From assembly GCF_026107375.2 (NCBI RefSeq), contig NZ_JAPCIA010000001.1:682001-746000 (forward strand): a DNA stretch of 64,000 bases, written 5' to 3'. The position numbers and the translations under genes are program-made. The DNA is from Sphingomonas sp. BT-65 (GTDB lineage: Bacteria; Pseudomonadota; Alphaproteobacteria; Sphingomonadales; Sphingomonadaceae). The notes beneath the pieces were generated by a model, which saw nothing but the letters and a program-made list of their open reading frames with translations, was not told the origin of the DNA and searched no databases. The stretch's first letter is position 1, and every line of letters begins with the position of its first letter. This document shows positions 1-7,956 of the stretch, piece after piece.

Positions 1-1
1 G

Positions 2-1663
2 ATGACCGGCATGGCCGCGACGCTTGACGCCGCGGGGCTCAAGGCTGGCGAGCACGCCGCCGCGCTCGATGCGCAGCTCACGGTGCTCGCCGAACGCGGG
101 CGCGAGGCGGACAATGTCGCCGGCGGCGCCGCCCAGCGCCTCGCCGCGCATATCGCCAAGATGGAGGCGACCAGCGAGACCGCCGGCGCGCGGCTCGAAG
201 GCGTGGCGGGCGAGATGTCGGCGACCGTCGACGCCATGCTCGACCGCGCCGCCGCAGCGGTGGACGAGGCGCGCAAGGGCATCGCCGCGCAGGGTGAGGC
301 GATGATGGCGATGCTCGCCGCCAACCAGGCCTCGCTCGACGCCGCGGGCCGCGAAAGCGTCGAGACGGTCGGCGCGCGCATCGCGCAGGTCGAGGAGACG
401 ATCGCCCGCATCGCCGACAAGCTCGGCGAGGAGCAGACTCGCGTCGACATCCTGCTCGCTTCGGTCACCGGCGGCATCGCCCAGGCCGATGGCGCGATGG
501 CCGCGCTCCATTCGGCCGGGATGGAGCGGACCCAGACGCTGTCCGCCTCGATCAGCGCGCTCGACAGCTCGACCGCGGCGATGACCGAGACGCTCAAGGT
601 CGGCGACGAGACCGCGCGCCGCGTCATCGCCACCGCCGAGGAGCTGCTCGTGGCGCTCGATTCCTCGGCACGCGAGATCGACGAGACGATGCCCGAGGCG
701 CTCGCCCGGCTCGAGGACCGGATCGGCGCCACCCGCCAGGTCATCGCCGGCTCCAAGCCCGAGCTGCTCGCCCTCGTCACCGCTGCCGAGAGCACGCACG
801 ACGCGATCGAGGCGATCGCCGACGTCGTCTCGAAGCAACGCGACACGCTCGCCAAGACCCAGGCCTCGCTCCTCGAAAGCCTCGAATCCGGCCACGCCAA
901 GACCGACCAGCTTGAGGAGATCGTCGACCGCGCGATCACCAACGCGCGCCGCTTCGCCGACGAGGCCGCGCCGCAGCTGGTCGACGCGCTGCTCCGCATC
1001 CGTGAGACCGCCAGCGCCGCCTCCGATCAGGCGCGCGCCACGCTCGCCGGCCTCGTGCCCGAGGCCGAGCGCCGGCTGGAGGAAGCAGGCAGCGCCGCGA
1101 TGCGCCGCGCGCTCGATAGCGGCCTCCGCCAGCAGCTGTTTGAGCTCGGCGAGGTCTCGGAGGCGGCGGTGACCGCCGCGTCGCTTGCCTCGGACCGGCT
1201 CACCCAGCAGATGCTCAGCATCGGCGAGGCGACGGCCGCGGTCGAGCGCCGCATCGAGGAAGCCCGCGCCGAGCGCGAGGAGGCCGATCGCGACAATTTC
1301 GCCCGCCGCGTCTCGCTGCTGGTCGAAGCGCTCAACTCCGCGTCGATCGACATCAGCAAGGCCTTCGCGCACGAGGTGTCGGACAGCGCCTGGTCGGCCT
1401 ATCTCAAGGGCGATCGCGGCGTTTTCACCCGCCGCGCCGTCCGCCTGCTCGACACCGGCGACGCACGCGAGATCGCGACGCTCTATGACAACGACCCCGG
1501 CTTCCGCGAGCAGGTCAACCGCTACATCCATGATTTCGAGGCGATGCTGCGCCAGGTGCTGGCGCTGCGCGACGGCTCACCGCTCGGCGTGACCTTGCTT
1601 TCGTCGGACATGGGCAAGCTCTACGTCGCGCTCGCCCAGGCGATCGAGCGGCTGCGGACCTGA
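2..1663 (+). CDS. Large coiled-coil protein, 3' part only (possible TipN-like polarity factor)
   Basis: The open frame runs in from the left edge, so the N-terminus is missing and the first methionine seen is not a supported start. About 430 residues are Ala/Glu/Arg-rich with few prolines and heptad-like spacing, as in a long coiled coil. The last ~110 residues are more globular. They contain YLKGDRGVFTRRAVRLLD and, near the end, SSDMGKLYVALAQAIERL, a tail I associate with large alphaproteobacterial coiled-coil proteins, including the Caulobacter pole marker TipN. The match to TipN is from memory and is an inference. It could equally be an unrelated structural or chemoreceptor-like coiled-coil protein. 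The gene ends 3 bases before the convergent hydrolase gene. Confidence 0.75.
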   Translation: MTGMAATLDAAGLKAGEHAAALDAQLTVLAERGREADNVAGGAAQRLAAHIAKMEATSETAGARLEGVAGEMSATVDAMLDRAAAAVDEARKGIAAQGEAMMAMLAANQASLDAAGRESVETVGARIAQVEETIARIADKLGEEQTRVDILLASVTGGIAQADGAMAALHSAGMERTQTLSASISALDSSTAAMTETLKVGDETARRVIATAEELLVALDSSAREIDETMPEALARLEDRIGATRQVIAGSKPELLALVTAAESTHDAIEAIADVVSKQRDTLAKTQASLLESLESGHAKTDQLEEIVDRAITNARRFADEAAPQLVDALLRIRETASAASDQARATLAGLVPEAERRLEEAGSAAMRRALDSGLRQQLFELGEVSEAAVTAASLASDRLTQQMLSIGEATAAVERRIEEARAEREEADRDNFARRVSLLVEALNSASIDISKAFAHEVSDSAWSAYLKGDRGVFTRRAVRLLDTGDAREIATLYDNDPGFREQVNRYIHDFEAMLRQVLALRDGSPLGVTLLSSDMGKLYVALAQAIERLRT

Positions 1664-1666
1664 CGG

Positions 1667-2833
1667 CTACTTCTTCGCCGCTTCGAGAACCTTGAGCGCG
1701 AACGCCAGCCGCTCCTGGCGCATCGCCTGGTCGGTCGCCTTGGGCCAGGCGCTGCTGGTGACCATCACCAGCTTGGTCGCCGGATCGACCAGGATGACCT
1801 GCCCGAAGATGCCCTGCGCGGCGTAATAGCCGCCGGGCAGCGTCCACCACTGATAGCCATAGCCGCCGCCGGGGAAAGTGGCGTGGGTGCGGGTCGCGTC
1901 GGCGAACCAGCCTTCCGGCACGATCCCCTTGCCGCCGTCGAGCGTCATCTGCCCGATCCGGGCGTAGTCGCGCAGCGAGACCGAGAGGCAGCAGCCGCTC
2001 ACCTCCGCGCCGCTCTGGTCGGTCATCCAGAAGGCGTCGCGCTCCATGCCGTAGCGCCGCCACACCTTCTCGGTCAGATAGTCCGCCAGCTTCTTGCCCG
2101 TCGCGCGCCGCACCAGCACGCCGATCAGGTTGGTCTCGCCGGTCTTGTAGACGAACTTGCTGCCCGGCGGATCAACGCGGGGCAGCTTGCGCATATAGGC
2201 GACGGTCGGGTCCTGCCCCGCCGGCACCGCCTCGGCGAACATGCGTGCGACGTCGCTATTGGGATCGGTATAATCCTCGTTCCATTTGACCCCCGAGGTC
2301 ATGGTGAGGATCTGCTTGATCGTGACTCCGTCATAGCCCGCACCGGCGAGGTCGGGGATGTATTTGGTCACCGGCTCGTCGAGCGACTTGATATAGCCGT
2401 CCCTGATCGCCGCACCGACCAAGGTCGAGGTCACCGACTTGGCGACCGAGAAGCTGGTCCACCGCCCCTCGCGCGAATAACCCAGCGCATAGCGCTCGAG
2501 CCGCACCTTGCCGTCCTGCAGCACGATCAGCCCGGCGACGTTCTGCGCCTTCATGAAGGCATCGACGTCGGTCGCGGCAATCGGTAGCGGGGCGCCGTCG
2601 GGCAGCGGTTTCACCTTGCCGCCCGCCCTGACGGTGTTGCCGGGGAAGATCTTCTCCATCGCCGGGAAGTTCTTGAGCCGCTCCTCTTGCGACCAGAACA
2701 GCACTGCCGCGCCGACCTGGCGCAGCCGGGCTTCGTCCTTGGCAGCCGCGGCAGGAGCCGGTGCGGGAGCCTCGGCCCTGGGCGCGCAGCTCCACAGTGC
2801 CACCGCCGAAAGCGCGATCCAGGCCGTCCGCAT
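1667..2833 (-). CDS. Serine hydrolase of the beta-lactamase (class C / 6-aminohexanoate-dimer hydrolase) family, lipoprotein
   Basis: The 388-residue protein starts with a short signal peptide ending in LWSC, so Cys16 is a likely lipidation site. Tryptophan at -2 is unusual for a lipobox. The SxxK motif SVAK puts the nucleophile at Ser129 and the general base at Lys132. A later Y-x-T-G-E-T-N segment fits the Tyr motif position. These features match the penicillin-binding-protein fold of class C beta-lactamases, esterases and NylB-like amidases. The substrate cannot be deduced; a cell-envelope esterase or peptidase role is as likely as antibiotic hydrolysis. A purine-rich GAGAGGGG lies just upstream of the ATG. 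It stands 12 bases downstream of cfa on the same strand and may be co-transcribed. Confidence 0.88.
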   Translation of the reverse strand: MRTAWIALSAVALWSCAPRAEAPAPAPAAAAKDEARLRQVGAAVLFWSQEERLKNFPAMEKIFPGNTVRAGGKVKPLPDGAPLPIAATDVDAFMKAQNVAGLIVLQDGKVRLERYALGYSREGRWTSFSVAKSVTSTLVGAAIRDGYIKSLDEPVTKYIPDLAGAGYDGVTIKQILTMTSGVKWNEDYTDPNSDVARMFAEAVPAGQDPTVAYMRKLPRVDPPGSKFVYKTGETNLIGVLVRRATGKKLADYLTEKVWRRYGMERDAFWMTDQSGAEVSGCCLSVSLRDYARIGQMTLDGGKGIVPEGWFADATRTHATFPGGGYGYQWWTLPGGYYAAQGIFGQVILVDPATKLVMVTSSAWPKATDQAMRQERLAFALKVLEAAKK

Positions 2834-2845
2834 GCCCCTCTCCCT

Positions 2846-4171
2846 TCAGTCTTTTATGAGCGTAACCTGCGCCACCCAGATCCCACCGCCGCGGAACCCG
2901 CCTTCACAATACATGAGATAGTAGCGCCACAAATCCAGGAAATGCGGGTCGAATTCGGCCGGAATGCGCCCTGCTGCCACCGCCATATTGAACCGCTCGT
3001 GCCAGCTTTTCAGCGTCTCGGCATAATCGAGCCCGAAGACGTGCTGGTCATGCCAGCTCAGCCCCTGCTCCGCGGCGATCGCGCGGAAGCGGCTTTCCGA
3101 CAGCAGCATGCCGCCCGGGAAGACATAGGTCTGGATGAAGTCGACGTTGCGCGCGTACGCCTCGAAGATCGCGTCGTCGATCGCGATATACTGGATCGCG
3201 GCGCGCCCGCCCGGCTTCAGCGCGCGGGAGATCGCGCCGAGATAGGCGGGCCAATATTCCTCGCCCACCGCCTCGACCATCTCGATGCTGGCAACGGCGT
3301 CATATTGCCCCGAAATGTCGCGATAGTCGGTCAGCGACACCTCGACCCCGTCGAGCGCGGCCGCGGCCATCCGCGCCTCGACATGCGCCTTCTGCTCGGT
3401 CGAGAGCGTGATGCCATGCACGCGCCGCCCGCCCCGCGCCGCGACCTCGGCGAACGGGCCCCAGCCGCAGCCGATCTCGAGGATGCGCTCGCCCGGCGCG
3501 GTGCCGGTCCGCGCGAGGATCGCGGCAAGCTTGGCCTGCTGCGCCGTCTCCAGCGTCATGCCCGGATCGGCGAACAGCGCGCTCGAATAGGTCATGCTGG
3601 CGTCGAGCCAGGGGGCGTAGAAGTCGTTCCCCAGGTCATAGTGATAGGCGATGTTGCGCCGCGCCCCGTCACGATCGTTGCGGCGCATCCAGTGCCACAC
3701 GCGCTTCGCCAGCCGCGTCACCCCATGCGCCCGCCCGGCATTCCCCAGCGTCGCGCGATTGCGCATGAACAGGTCGAACAGCGGCACCGGATCGGGGCTG
3801 GTCCATTCGCGCGCCTGCCACGCTTCGTACCAGCCGATCGAGCCGCCCGTGGCGAGCCGCCAGAGCGCCCGCCAGCTGCGGATATCGACAATCGCCTGCG
3901 GGCCGGCGCTGCGACCGCCCAGCCACCGCCGGCTTCCCCCGGGCAGCGTCACGTCGATCGCTCCCTCGGCGAGCCCCGCGTCGATCCGGTCGAGCAATTT
4001 GCGCAGCAGCGGCGTCAGGAGCGTCGCGAGCACGCCTCCGCCCAGCGCCCTGGCGCCGTCGCCCCAGCCATCCCGGCGGCCCCTGTTTCGTGCCGGCGCC
4101 TGCATCGTCGCGCACAAACCACGCATGATTGAGTCGGGCAAGCGGCAAGTTGCCGTTTGCGTAACGATCAC
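2846..4171 (-). CDS. cfa: Cyclopropane-fatty-acyl-phospholipid synthase family methyltransferase
   Basis: The enzyme transfers a methylene group from S-adenosylmethionine to the double bond of an unsaturated acyl chain in membrane phospholipids. The SAM-binding motif EIGCGWGPF lies at about residues 232-240 and is preceded by the family segments YHYDLGNDFY (176-185) and MTYSSALF (193-200). The length of 441 residues is normal, with an N-terminal lipid-binding part. The chosen start is a GTG whose GTGA overlaps the korB stop codon, which suggests translational coupling, with AAGGA about 12 bases upstream. ATG codons at 4126 and 4105 are alternatives without better ribosome sites. The C-terminus is complete. 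Co-transcription with korAB is inferred from the overlap. Confidence 0.9.
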   Translation of the reverse strand: MIVTQTATCRLPDSIMRGLCATMQAPARNRGRRDGWGDGARALGGGVLATLLTPLLRKLLDRIDAGLAEGAIDVTLPGGSRRWLGGRSAGPQAIVDIRSWRALWRLATGGSIGWYEAWQAREWTSPDPVPLFDLFMRNRATLGNAGRAHGVTRLAKRVWHWMRRNDRDGARRNIAYHYDLGNDFYAPWLDASMTYSSALFADPGMTLETAQQAKLAAILARTGTAPGERILEIGCGWGPFAEVAARGGRRVHGITLSTEQKAHVEARMAAAALDGVEVSLTDYRDISGQYDAVASIEMVEAVGEEYWPAYLGAISRALKPGGRAAIQYIAIDDAIFEAYARNVDFIQTYVFPGGMLLSESRFRAIAAEQGLSWHDQHVFGLDYAETLKSWHERFNMAVAAGRIPAEFDPHFLDLWRYYLMYCEGGFRGGGIWVAQVTLIKD

Positions 4172-5199
4172 ATCGCGTGCGGTTCCTTCTCGACCATCCA
4201 GGTCTGGCCCTTGCTGACGAGCTTCTGGAGATCGGCGACCTTGCCTTCGCTGGCGGCGCGGTTCTGCGCCACCACCGCGCTCTCGAAGGTCGGTGCGGGA
4301 TCGTCGTAGAGTACGCCCAATGCCATCGGGAACGGGCCGAACGGCATCTCGACCAACATGTGGGCGACCGTGCGGTTGGCGACGTTATGGACGATCACGC
4401 CGGCGGCCTGCCAGTCACCTTCGACCACATCTACAATTTTCAACGTAAGCCGTTCAGTATCAAGCGCAATTCCCTTGGTTCCGCCGGCAAAGAGCATCGG
4501 CTGGCCATGCTCGAGCCAGAGCTGGTGCCCGGCATTGGCCTTCTCGGTGAAGGGCGCGAAGACGTCGTCATTGTAGACGATGCAGTTCTGGAAGATCTCG
4601 ATGAACGCCGCGCCCTGATGGGCATGCGCCGCCTTGAGCACGCTCGGCAGATTCTTGTGCACGTCGATCCCGCGCGCGATGAACCGCGCGCCGCTGCCCA
4701 GCGCATAGGCGCAGGGCTTGGCCGGGTGATCGACCGAGCCGAAGGGGGTGGAGGGCGAGCGCGTCCCCTCGCGACTGGTCGGCGAATATTGGCCCTTGGT
4801 CAGGCCGTAGATCTCGTTGTTGAACAGCAGCACCTGGCAATTCAGGTTGCGCCGCAGCAGGTGCATCGTGTGGTTGCCGCCGATCGACAGGCCATCGCCG
4901 TCGCCGGTGATGATCCACACGTCGAGATCGGGATTGGCGAGCTTGACCCCCGTCGCCACCGCCGGCGCGCGGCCGTGGATGGTGTGGAAGCCATAGGTCT
5001 CCATATAATAGGGGAAGCGCGACGAGCAGCCGATGCCGCTGATGAACACGGTGTTCTCGGGCGTCGCGCCGATCTCCGGCATCGTCCGCTGAACCGCCTT
5101 GAGGATCGCATAGTCGCCGCAGCCCGGGCACCAGCGGACCTCCTGATCGGTCTCCCAGTCCTTGGGCGTCGAAGGCTTGATGGTGGTGATCTCGTTCAT
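4168..5199 (-). CDS. korB: 2-oxoglutarate:ferredoxin oxidoreductase, beta subunit
   Basis: This is the thiamine-diphosphate subunit of the CoA-dependent 2-oxoacid oxidoreductase that decarboxylates 2-oxoglutarate to succinyl-CoA and reduces ferredoxin. The 343-residue protein has the WCPGCGDY motif (Cys24, Cys27) and Cys58 in GIGCSSR, cysteines that normally ligate a 4Fe-4S cluster. GDGDGLSIGGN at 99-109 is the TPP/Mg-binding motif. The ATG overlaps the stop of the small membrane protein gene by ATGA, and the stop overlaps the cfa start, so the block is one transcription unit. No separate delta (ferredoxin-like) subunit is present, consistent with the two-subunit KorAB type. The substrate could be another 2-oxoacid, but the sequence resembles KorB best. 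Confidence 0.93.
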   Translation of the reverse strand: MNEITTIKPSTPKDWETDQEVRWCPGCGDYAILKAVQRTMPEIGATPENTVFISGIGCSSRFPYYMETYGFHTIHGRAPAVATGVKLANPDLDVWIITGDGDGLSIGGNHTMHLLRRNLNCQVLLFNNEIYGLTKGQYSPTSREGTRSPSTPFGSVDHPAKPCAYALGSGARFIARGIDVHKNLPSVLKAAHAHQGAAFIEIFQNCIVYNDDVFAPFTEKANAGHQLWLEHGQPMLFAGGTKGIALDTERLTLKIVDVVEGDWQAAGVIVHNVANRTVAHMLVEMPFGPFPMALGVLYDDPAPTFESAVVAQNRAASEGKVADLQKLVSKGQTWMVEKEPHAM

Positions 5200-5489
5200 G
5201 GCAGGTCCCGTTCCGTCCGATTGCCGCGAAGCCAGAGCGCCAGAAGCGTCGCCAGGCCGACAACGACCGCACTGATGCAGATGTGCATGACTATGGCGAG
5301 GCCATGGAGAGGGCCGTAGTTGAAGTCCGGATTGGCGATCCTGAAAACAATCTCCGAAGCGGCCATCGCGAGGCCGATCGACGCAAAGAATATGGCGCCG
5401 CCGTTGAGTCTCGAAAATCGAGCAAGAACCGGTGGGGCCACCGCGGACACCACGAAGACGGACCCGGTCAGCAAGGGTTCAATCGCCAC
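5196..5489 (-). CDS. Small three-helix membrane protein encoded between korA and korB
   Basis: I do not recognise a named family. The chosen start is a GTG (at 5487-5489) inside the last codons of korA, and the stop overlaps the korB ATG as ATGA. The product is 97 residues, VAIEPLLTGSVF... to ...RTERDLP. It has three hydrophobic stretches, at about residues 5-25, 34-54 and 63-90, separated by short charged loops (LARFSRLNGG, RIANPDFNYGP). Overlap at both ends means that ribosomes could pass from korA through this gene to korB. That arrangement argues for a functional link, for example a membrane anchor or electron-transfer partner of the KorAB complex, but this is inference. A longer frame reading back to 5567 lies inside korA and has no supporting start. 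Confidence 0.7.
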   Translation of the reverse strand: MAIEPLLTGSVFVVSAVAPPVLARFSRLNGGAIFFASIGLAMAASEIVFRIANPDFNYGPLHGLAIVMHICISAVVVGLATLLALWLRGNRTERDLP

Positions 5490-7362
5490 GGAGCGCCTCC
5501 TCGATGGCAGCCTCGATCTCATGGATGCGGAAGGGCTGACCGCTGACCTTGTTGAGCGGCTTGGCATCGACCAGGAACTGGTCGCGCAGCACTGTCTTGA
5601 GCTGGCCGGTGTTCATTTCCGGTACGAGGATACGCTCGTAACTCTTTAGCAACGGCCCAAGATTCTTCGGCATCGGCCAGATATGGCGGATATGGACATG
5701 GCTGACATCCAGCCCCTTGCGGCGCGCGCGGCGGACCGCCTGGGTGATCGGGCCATAGGTCGAACCCCAACCGACCACGACGAGCTTGCCGCCCGCCTCG
5801 CCCTGCTCGATTGCCTGATCGGGCACGTCGATCCCCTCGACCTTGGCCTTGCGGATGTCGGTCATCGCCTGATGCGTGTCGGGGGAATAGTCGATATTGC
5901 CCGTCCCCAGTGCCTTCTCGATCCCGCCGATGCGGTGGAGCAGGCCCGGCGTGCCCGGCTTGACCCAGGGGCGCTTCAATTTCTCGTCGCGGGCATAGGG
6001 CAGGAATTTCTCCCCCTCGGCCGGAAGCTCGGTGTGGAACTCCACCGGGAACGGCTTGTAGTCGCTCATGTCCGGCACCTTCCACGGCTCGGCCGCGTTC
6101 TGGAGATAGCCGTCGGTGAGCAGCATCACCGGGGTCATGTATTGCGTGGCGATACGCACCGCCTCGATCGCGCAATCGAAGCAGTCCGCGGCCGAGCGCG
6201 TCGCGATCACCGGCACCGGGGAGTCGCCGTTGCGGCCATAGACCGCCTGATAGAGATCCGACTGCTCGGTCTTGGTCGGCAGGCCGGTCGAGGGCCCGCC
6301 GCGCTGGGCGTTGACGATCACCAGCGGCAGCTCGGTCATGATCGCCAGCCCGATCGCCTCGGTCTTGAGCGCGATGCCCGGCCCCGAGGAGCAAGTGACG
6401 CCAAGGCTTCCCGCATAGGAGGCGCCCAGCGCCGAGGCGACCGCGGCGATCTCGTCCTCCGCCTGGAATGTGGTGACGCCGAACTCCTTGAGCCGCGCGA
6501 GATGGTGAAGGATCGCCGAGGCCGGCGTGATCGGATAGCCGCCATAGAAGAGCGGCAGCCCCGCGAGCTGCGCGCCAGCGACCAGCCCCAGGCTGATCGA
6601 ATCCGCGCCGGTGACGGTGCGATAGAGGCCGGGCTCGACCGGCGCAGCGGGAACATGGAGCTGCCCGACGCCCTGCGCACCGAGCTCGGCGGTCTCGCCA
6701 TAGGCATGGCCGGCGTTGAGTGCGGCGATGTTCGCCTCGGCCAGCTCGGGCGCCTTGGCGAATTTGGTGCGCAGCCAGTCGACCAGCGGCGCGCGGTCGC
6801 GGTCGAACATCCACAGCGCGAGGCCCAGCGTCCACATATTCTTGCAGCGCAGCGCTTCCTTGTTGCCGAGGCCGAACGGCTTCACGGCTTCCAGCGTAAG
6901 CTGCGAGATGTTGAGCTTGAGCAGCTGCCATTTGGCGAGGCTGCCGTCCTCGAGCGGGTTCTCGGCGTATTTCGCCTTGTCGAGATTGCGTTTGTTGAAC
7001 TCGCCCTCGTCGGCGATGATCAGGCCCCCGGGCTTCAAATCGCCGACATTGGTCTTGAGCGCCGCCGGGTTCATCGCGACCAGCACGTCCGGCGCGTCGC
7101 CCGCGGTCTCGATCGCGGCGGAGCCGAAGTTGATCTGGAACGCCGAGACGCCGAACAGCGTGCCCTGCGGCGCGCGGATCTCGGCGGGGAAATCGGGGAA
7201 GGTCGCGAGATCGTTGCCCGCCAGCGCGGTCGACAGCGTGAACTGCCCGCCCGTCAGCTGCATGCCGTCGCCGGAGTCGCCGGCGAAGCGGACGACGACC
7301 GCCTCGGGCTGGGGATTGGCTGAAGCTTCTTCGGGCGTCACCTGGTGGACGGCGGTGGCCAT
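5479..7362 (-). CDS. korA: 2-oxoglutarate:ferredoxin oxidoreductase, fused gamma-alpha subunit
   Basis: The 627-residue protein joins the gamma domain (about residues 20-200, with FAGDSGDG at 27-33) to the alpha or pyrimidine-binding domain and a C-terminal transketolase-like domain ending before residue 620. The fusion is normal for KorA of the two-subunit type. With KorB it oxidises 2-oxoglutarate to succinyl-CoA using ferredoxin, either beside or in place of the NAD-linked dehydrogenase. It is the first gene of the unit korA - small membrane protein - korB - cfa. The ATG is preceded by AGGAAGAGA at a suitable distance. The 5' neighbour is a 590-base intergenic stretch that should hold the promoter, but I cannot name its elements. 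Confidence 0.93.
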   Translation of the reverse strand: MATAVHQVTPEEASANPQPEAVVVRFAGDSGDGMQLTGGQFTLSTALAGNDLATFPDFPAEIRAPQGTLFGVSAFQINFGSAAIETAGDAPDVLVAMNPAALKTNVGDLKPGGLIIADEGEFNKRNLDKAKYAENPLEDGSLAKWQLLKLNISQLTLEAVKPFGLGNKEALRCKNMWTLGLALWMFDRDRAPLVDWLRTKFAKAPELAEANIAALNAGHAYGETAELGAQGVGQLHVPAAPVEPGLYRTVTGADSISLGLVAGAQLAGLPLFYGGYPITPASAILHHLARLKEFGVTTFQAEDEIAAVASALGASYAGSLGVTCSSGPGIALKTEAIGLAIMTELPLVIVNAQRGGPSTGLPTKTEQSDLYQAVYGRNGDSPVPVIATRSAADCFDCAIEAVRIATQYMTPVMLLTDGYLQNAAEPWKVPDMSDYKPFPVEFHTELPAEGEKFLPYARDEKLKRPWVKPGTPGLLHRIGGIEKALGTGNIDYSPDTHQAMTDIRKAKVEGIDVPDQAIEQGEAGGKLVVVGWGSTYGPITQAVRRARRKGLDVSHVHIRHIWPMPKNLGPLLKSYERILVPEMNTGQLKTVLRDQFLVDAKPLNKVSGQPFRIHEIEAAIEEALRGD

Positions 7363-7797
7363 TCAGTCTCTTCCTGCAATTTTCCCGCACCCTCTACGCA
7401 TCGGGGGCTGACTCCAAGGTAGAATGACAGGGCGTGGTTGCAATCGCTTCTTTCATAACGCTTTGCGTGCGGGAAAGATCGATTGTTTCCACTTTGTCTC
7501 CGGCTGTGTCCTTGTTTGTTCGAGTATAGGCAGGATGAGGGTGTGTAGGAAAGCGAGGTGGGGTTTTTGGCGGATTTCTGCGGGTTTCGGGCGGTGTCTT
7601 GCGGGCGGCGAAGCTCCGGGAAGAGTGGCTGGCGGCGGGCTGGGGCCAAGGCCGAGCGAACCTTAAAACGGAACAAGTCGATGCCGATGTTTGGGAATCG
7701 GGGATTCCATTGTTCCGCGATTGGGTGGCGAGGCGGGCAGGTTGTCGACGCAGGCGGATAGAGGCCGGGTTGATCGAGTCGATATTGTGACGGGAGG
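7363..7797. other. Intergenic stretch without a recognisable gene
   Basis: This is the upstream region of korA together with sequence leading to the repeat at 7798. It is less GC-rich than its neighbours near 7430-7530, as expected for a promoter region. I found no convincing open frame, tRNA or known riboswitch. The short frames here have sphingomonad-atypical codon use and no ribosome sites. Confidence 0.5.
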
Positions 7798-7947
7798 ATC
7801 CTCCCCCTCCGGGGGAGGTGGCATCGCACAGCGATGACGGAGGGGCGGCCGCGGAGACGGCCGAAACATCGTCAAGAATACCGCCCTCTGCGGGGCGGCC
7901 CCTCCACCAGCCTTCGGCTGGTCCCCCTCCCCCGTTGGGGGAGGATT
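7798..7947. repeat. Intergenic palindromic repeat, family A, copy 1
   Basis: It begins ATCCTCCCCCTCCGGGGGAG and ends in GGGGGAGGATT, with inner arms GGTGGCATCGCACAGCGATG and a CACCAGCCTTCGGCTGGTC hairpin. The whole forms an imperfect palindrome of about 150 bases. Related copies lie at 11158, 17838 and 38058. This copy sits just downstream of the ABC-F gene and may serve as its transcript end. Confidence 0.8.
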
Positions 7948-7956
7948 CAATCCCTA

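Noticed and set aside
7798..7947. Family A palindrome considered as a CRISPR or rho-independent terminator array
   Set aside because: No spacer-repeat periodicity and no T runs; a palindromic intergenic repeat explains it.
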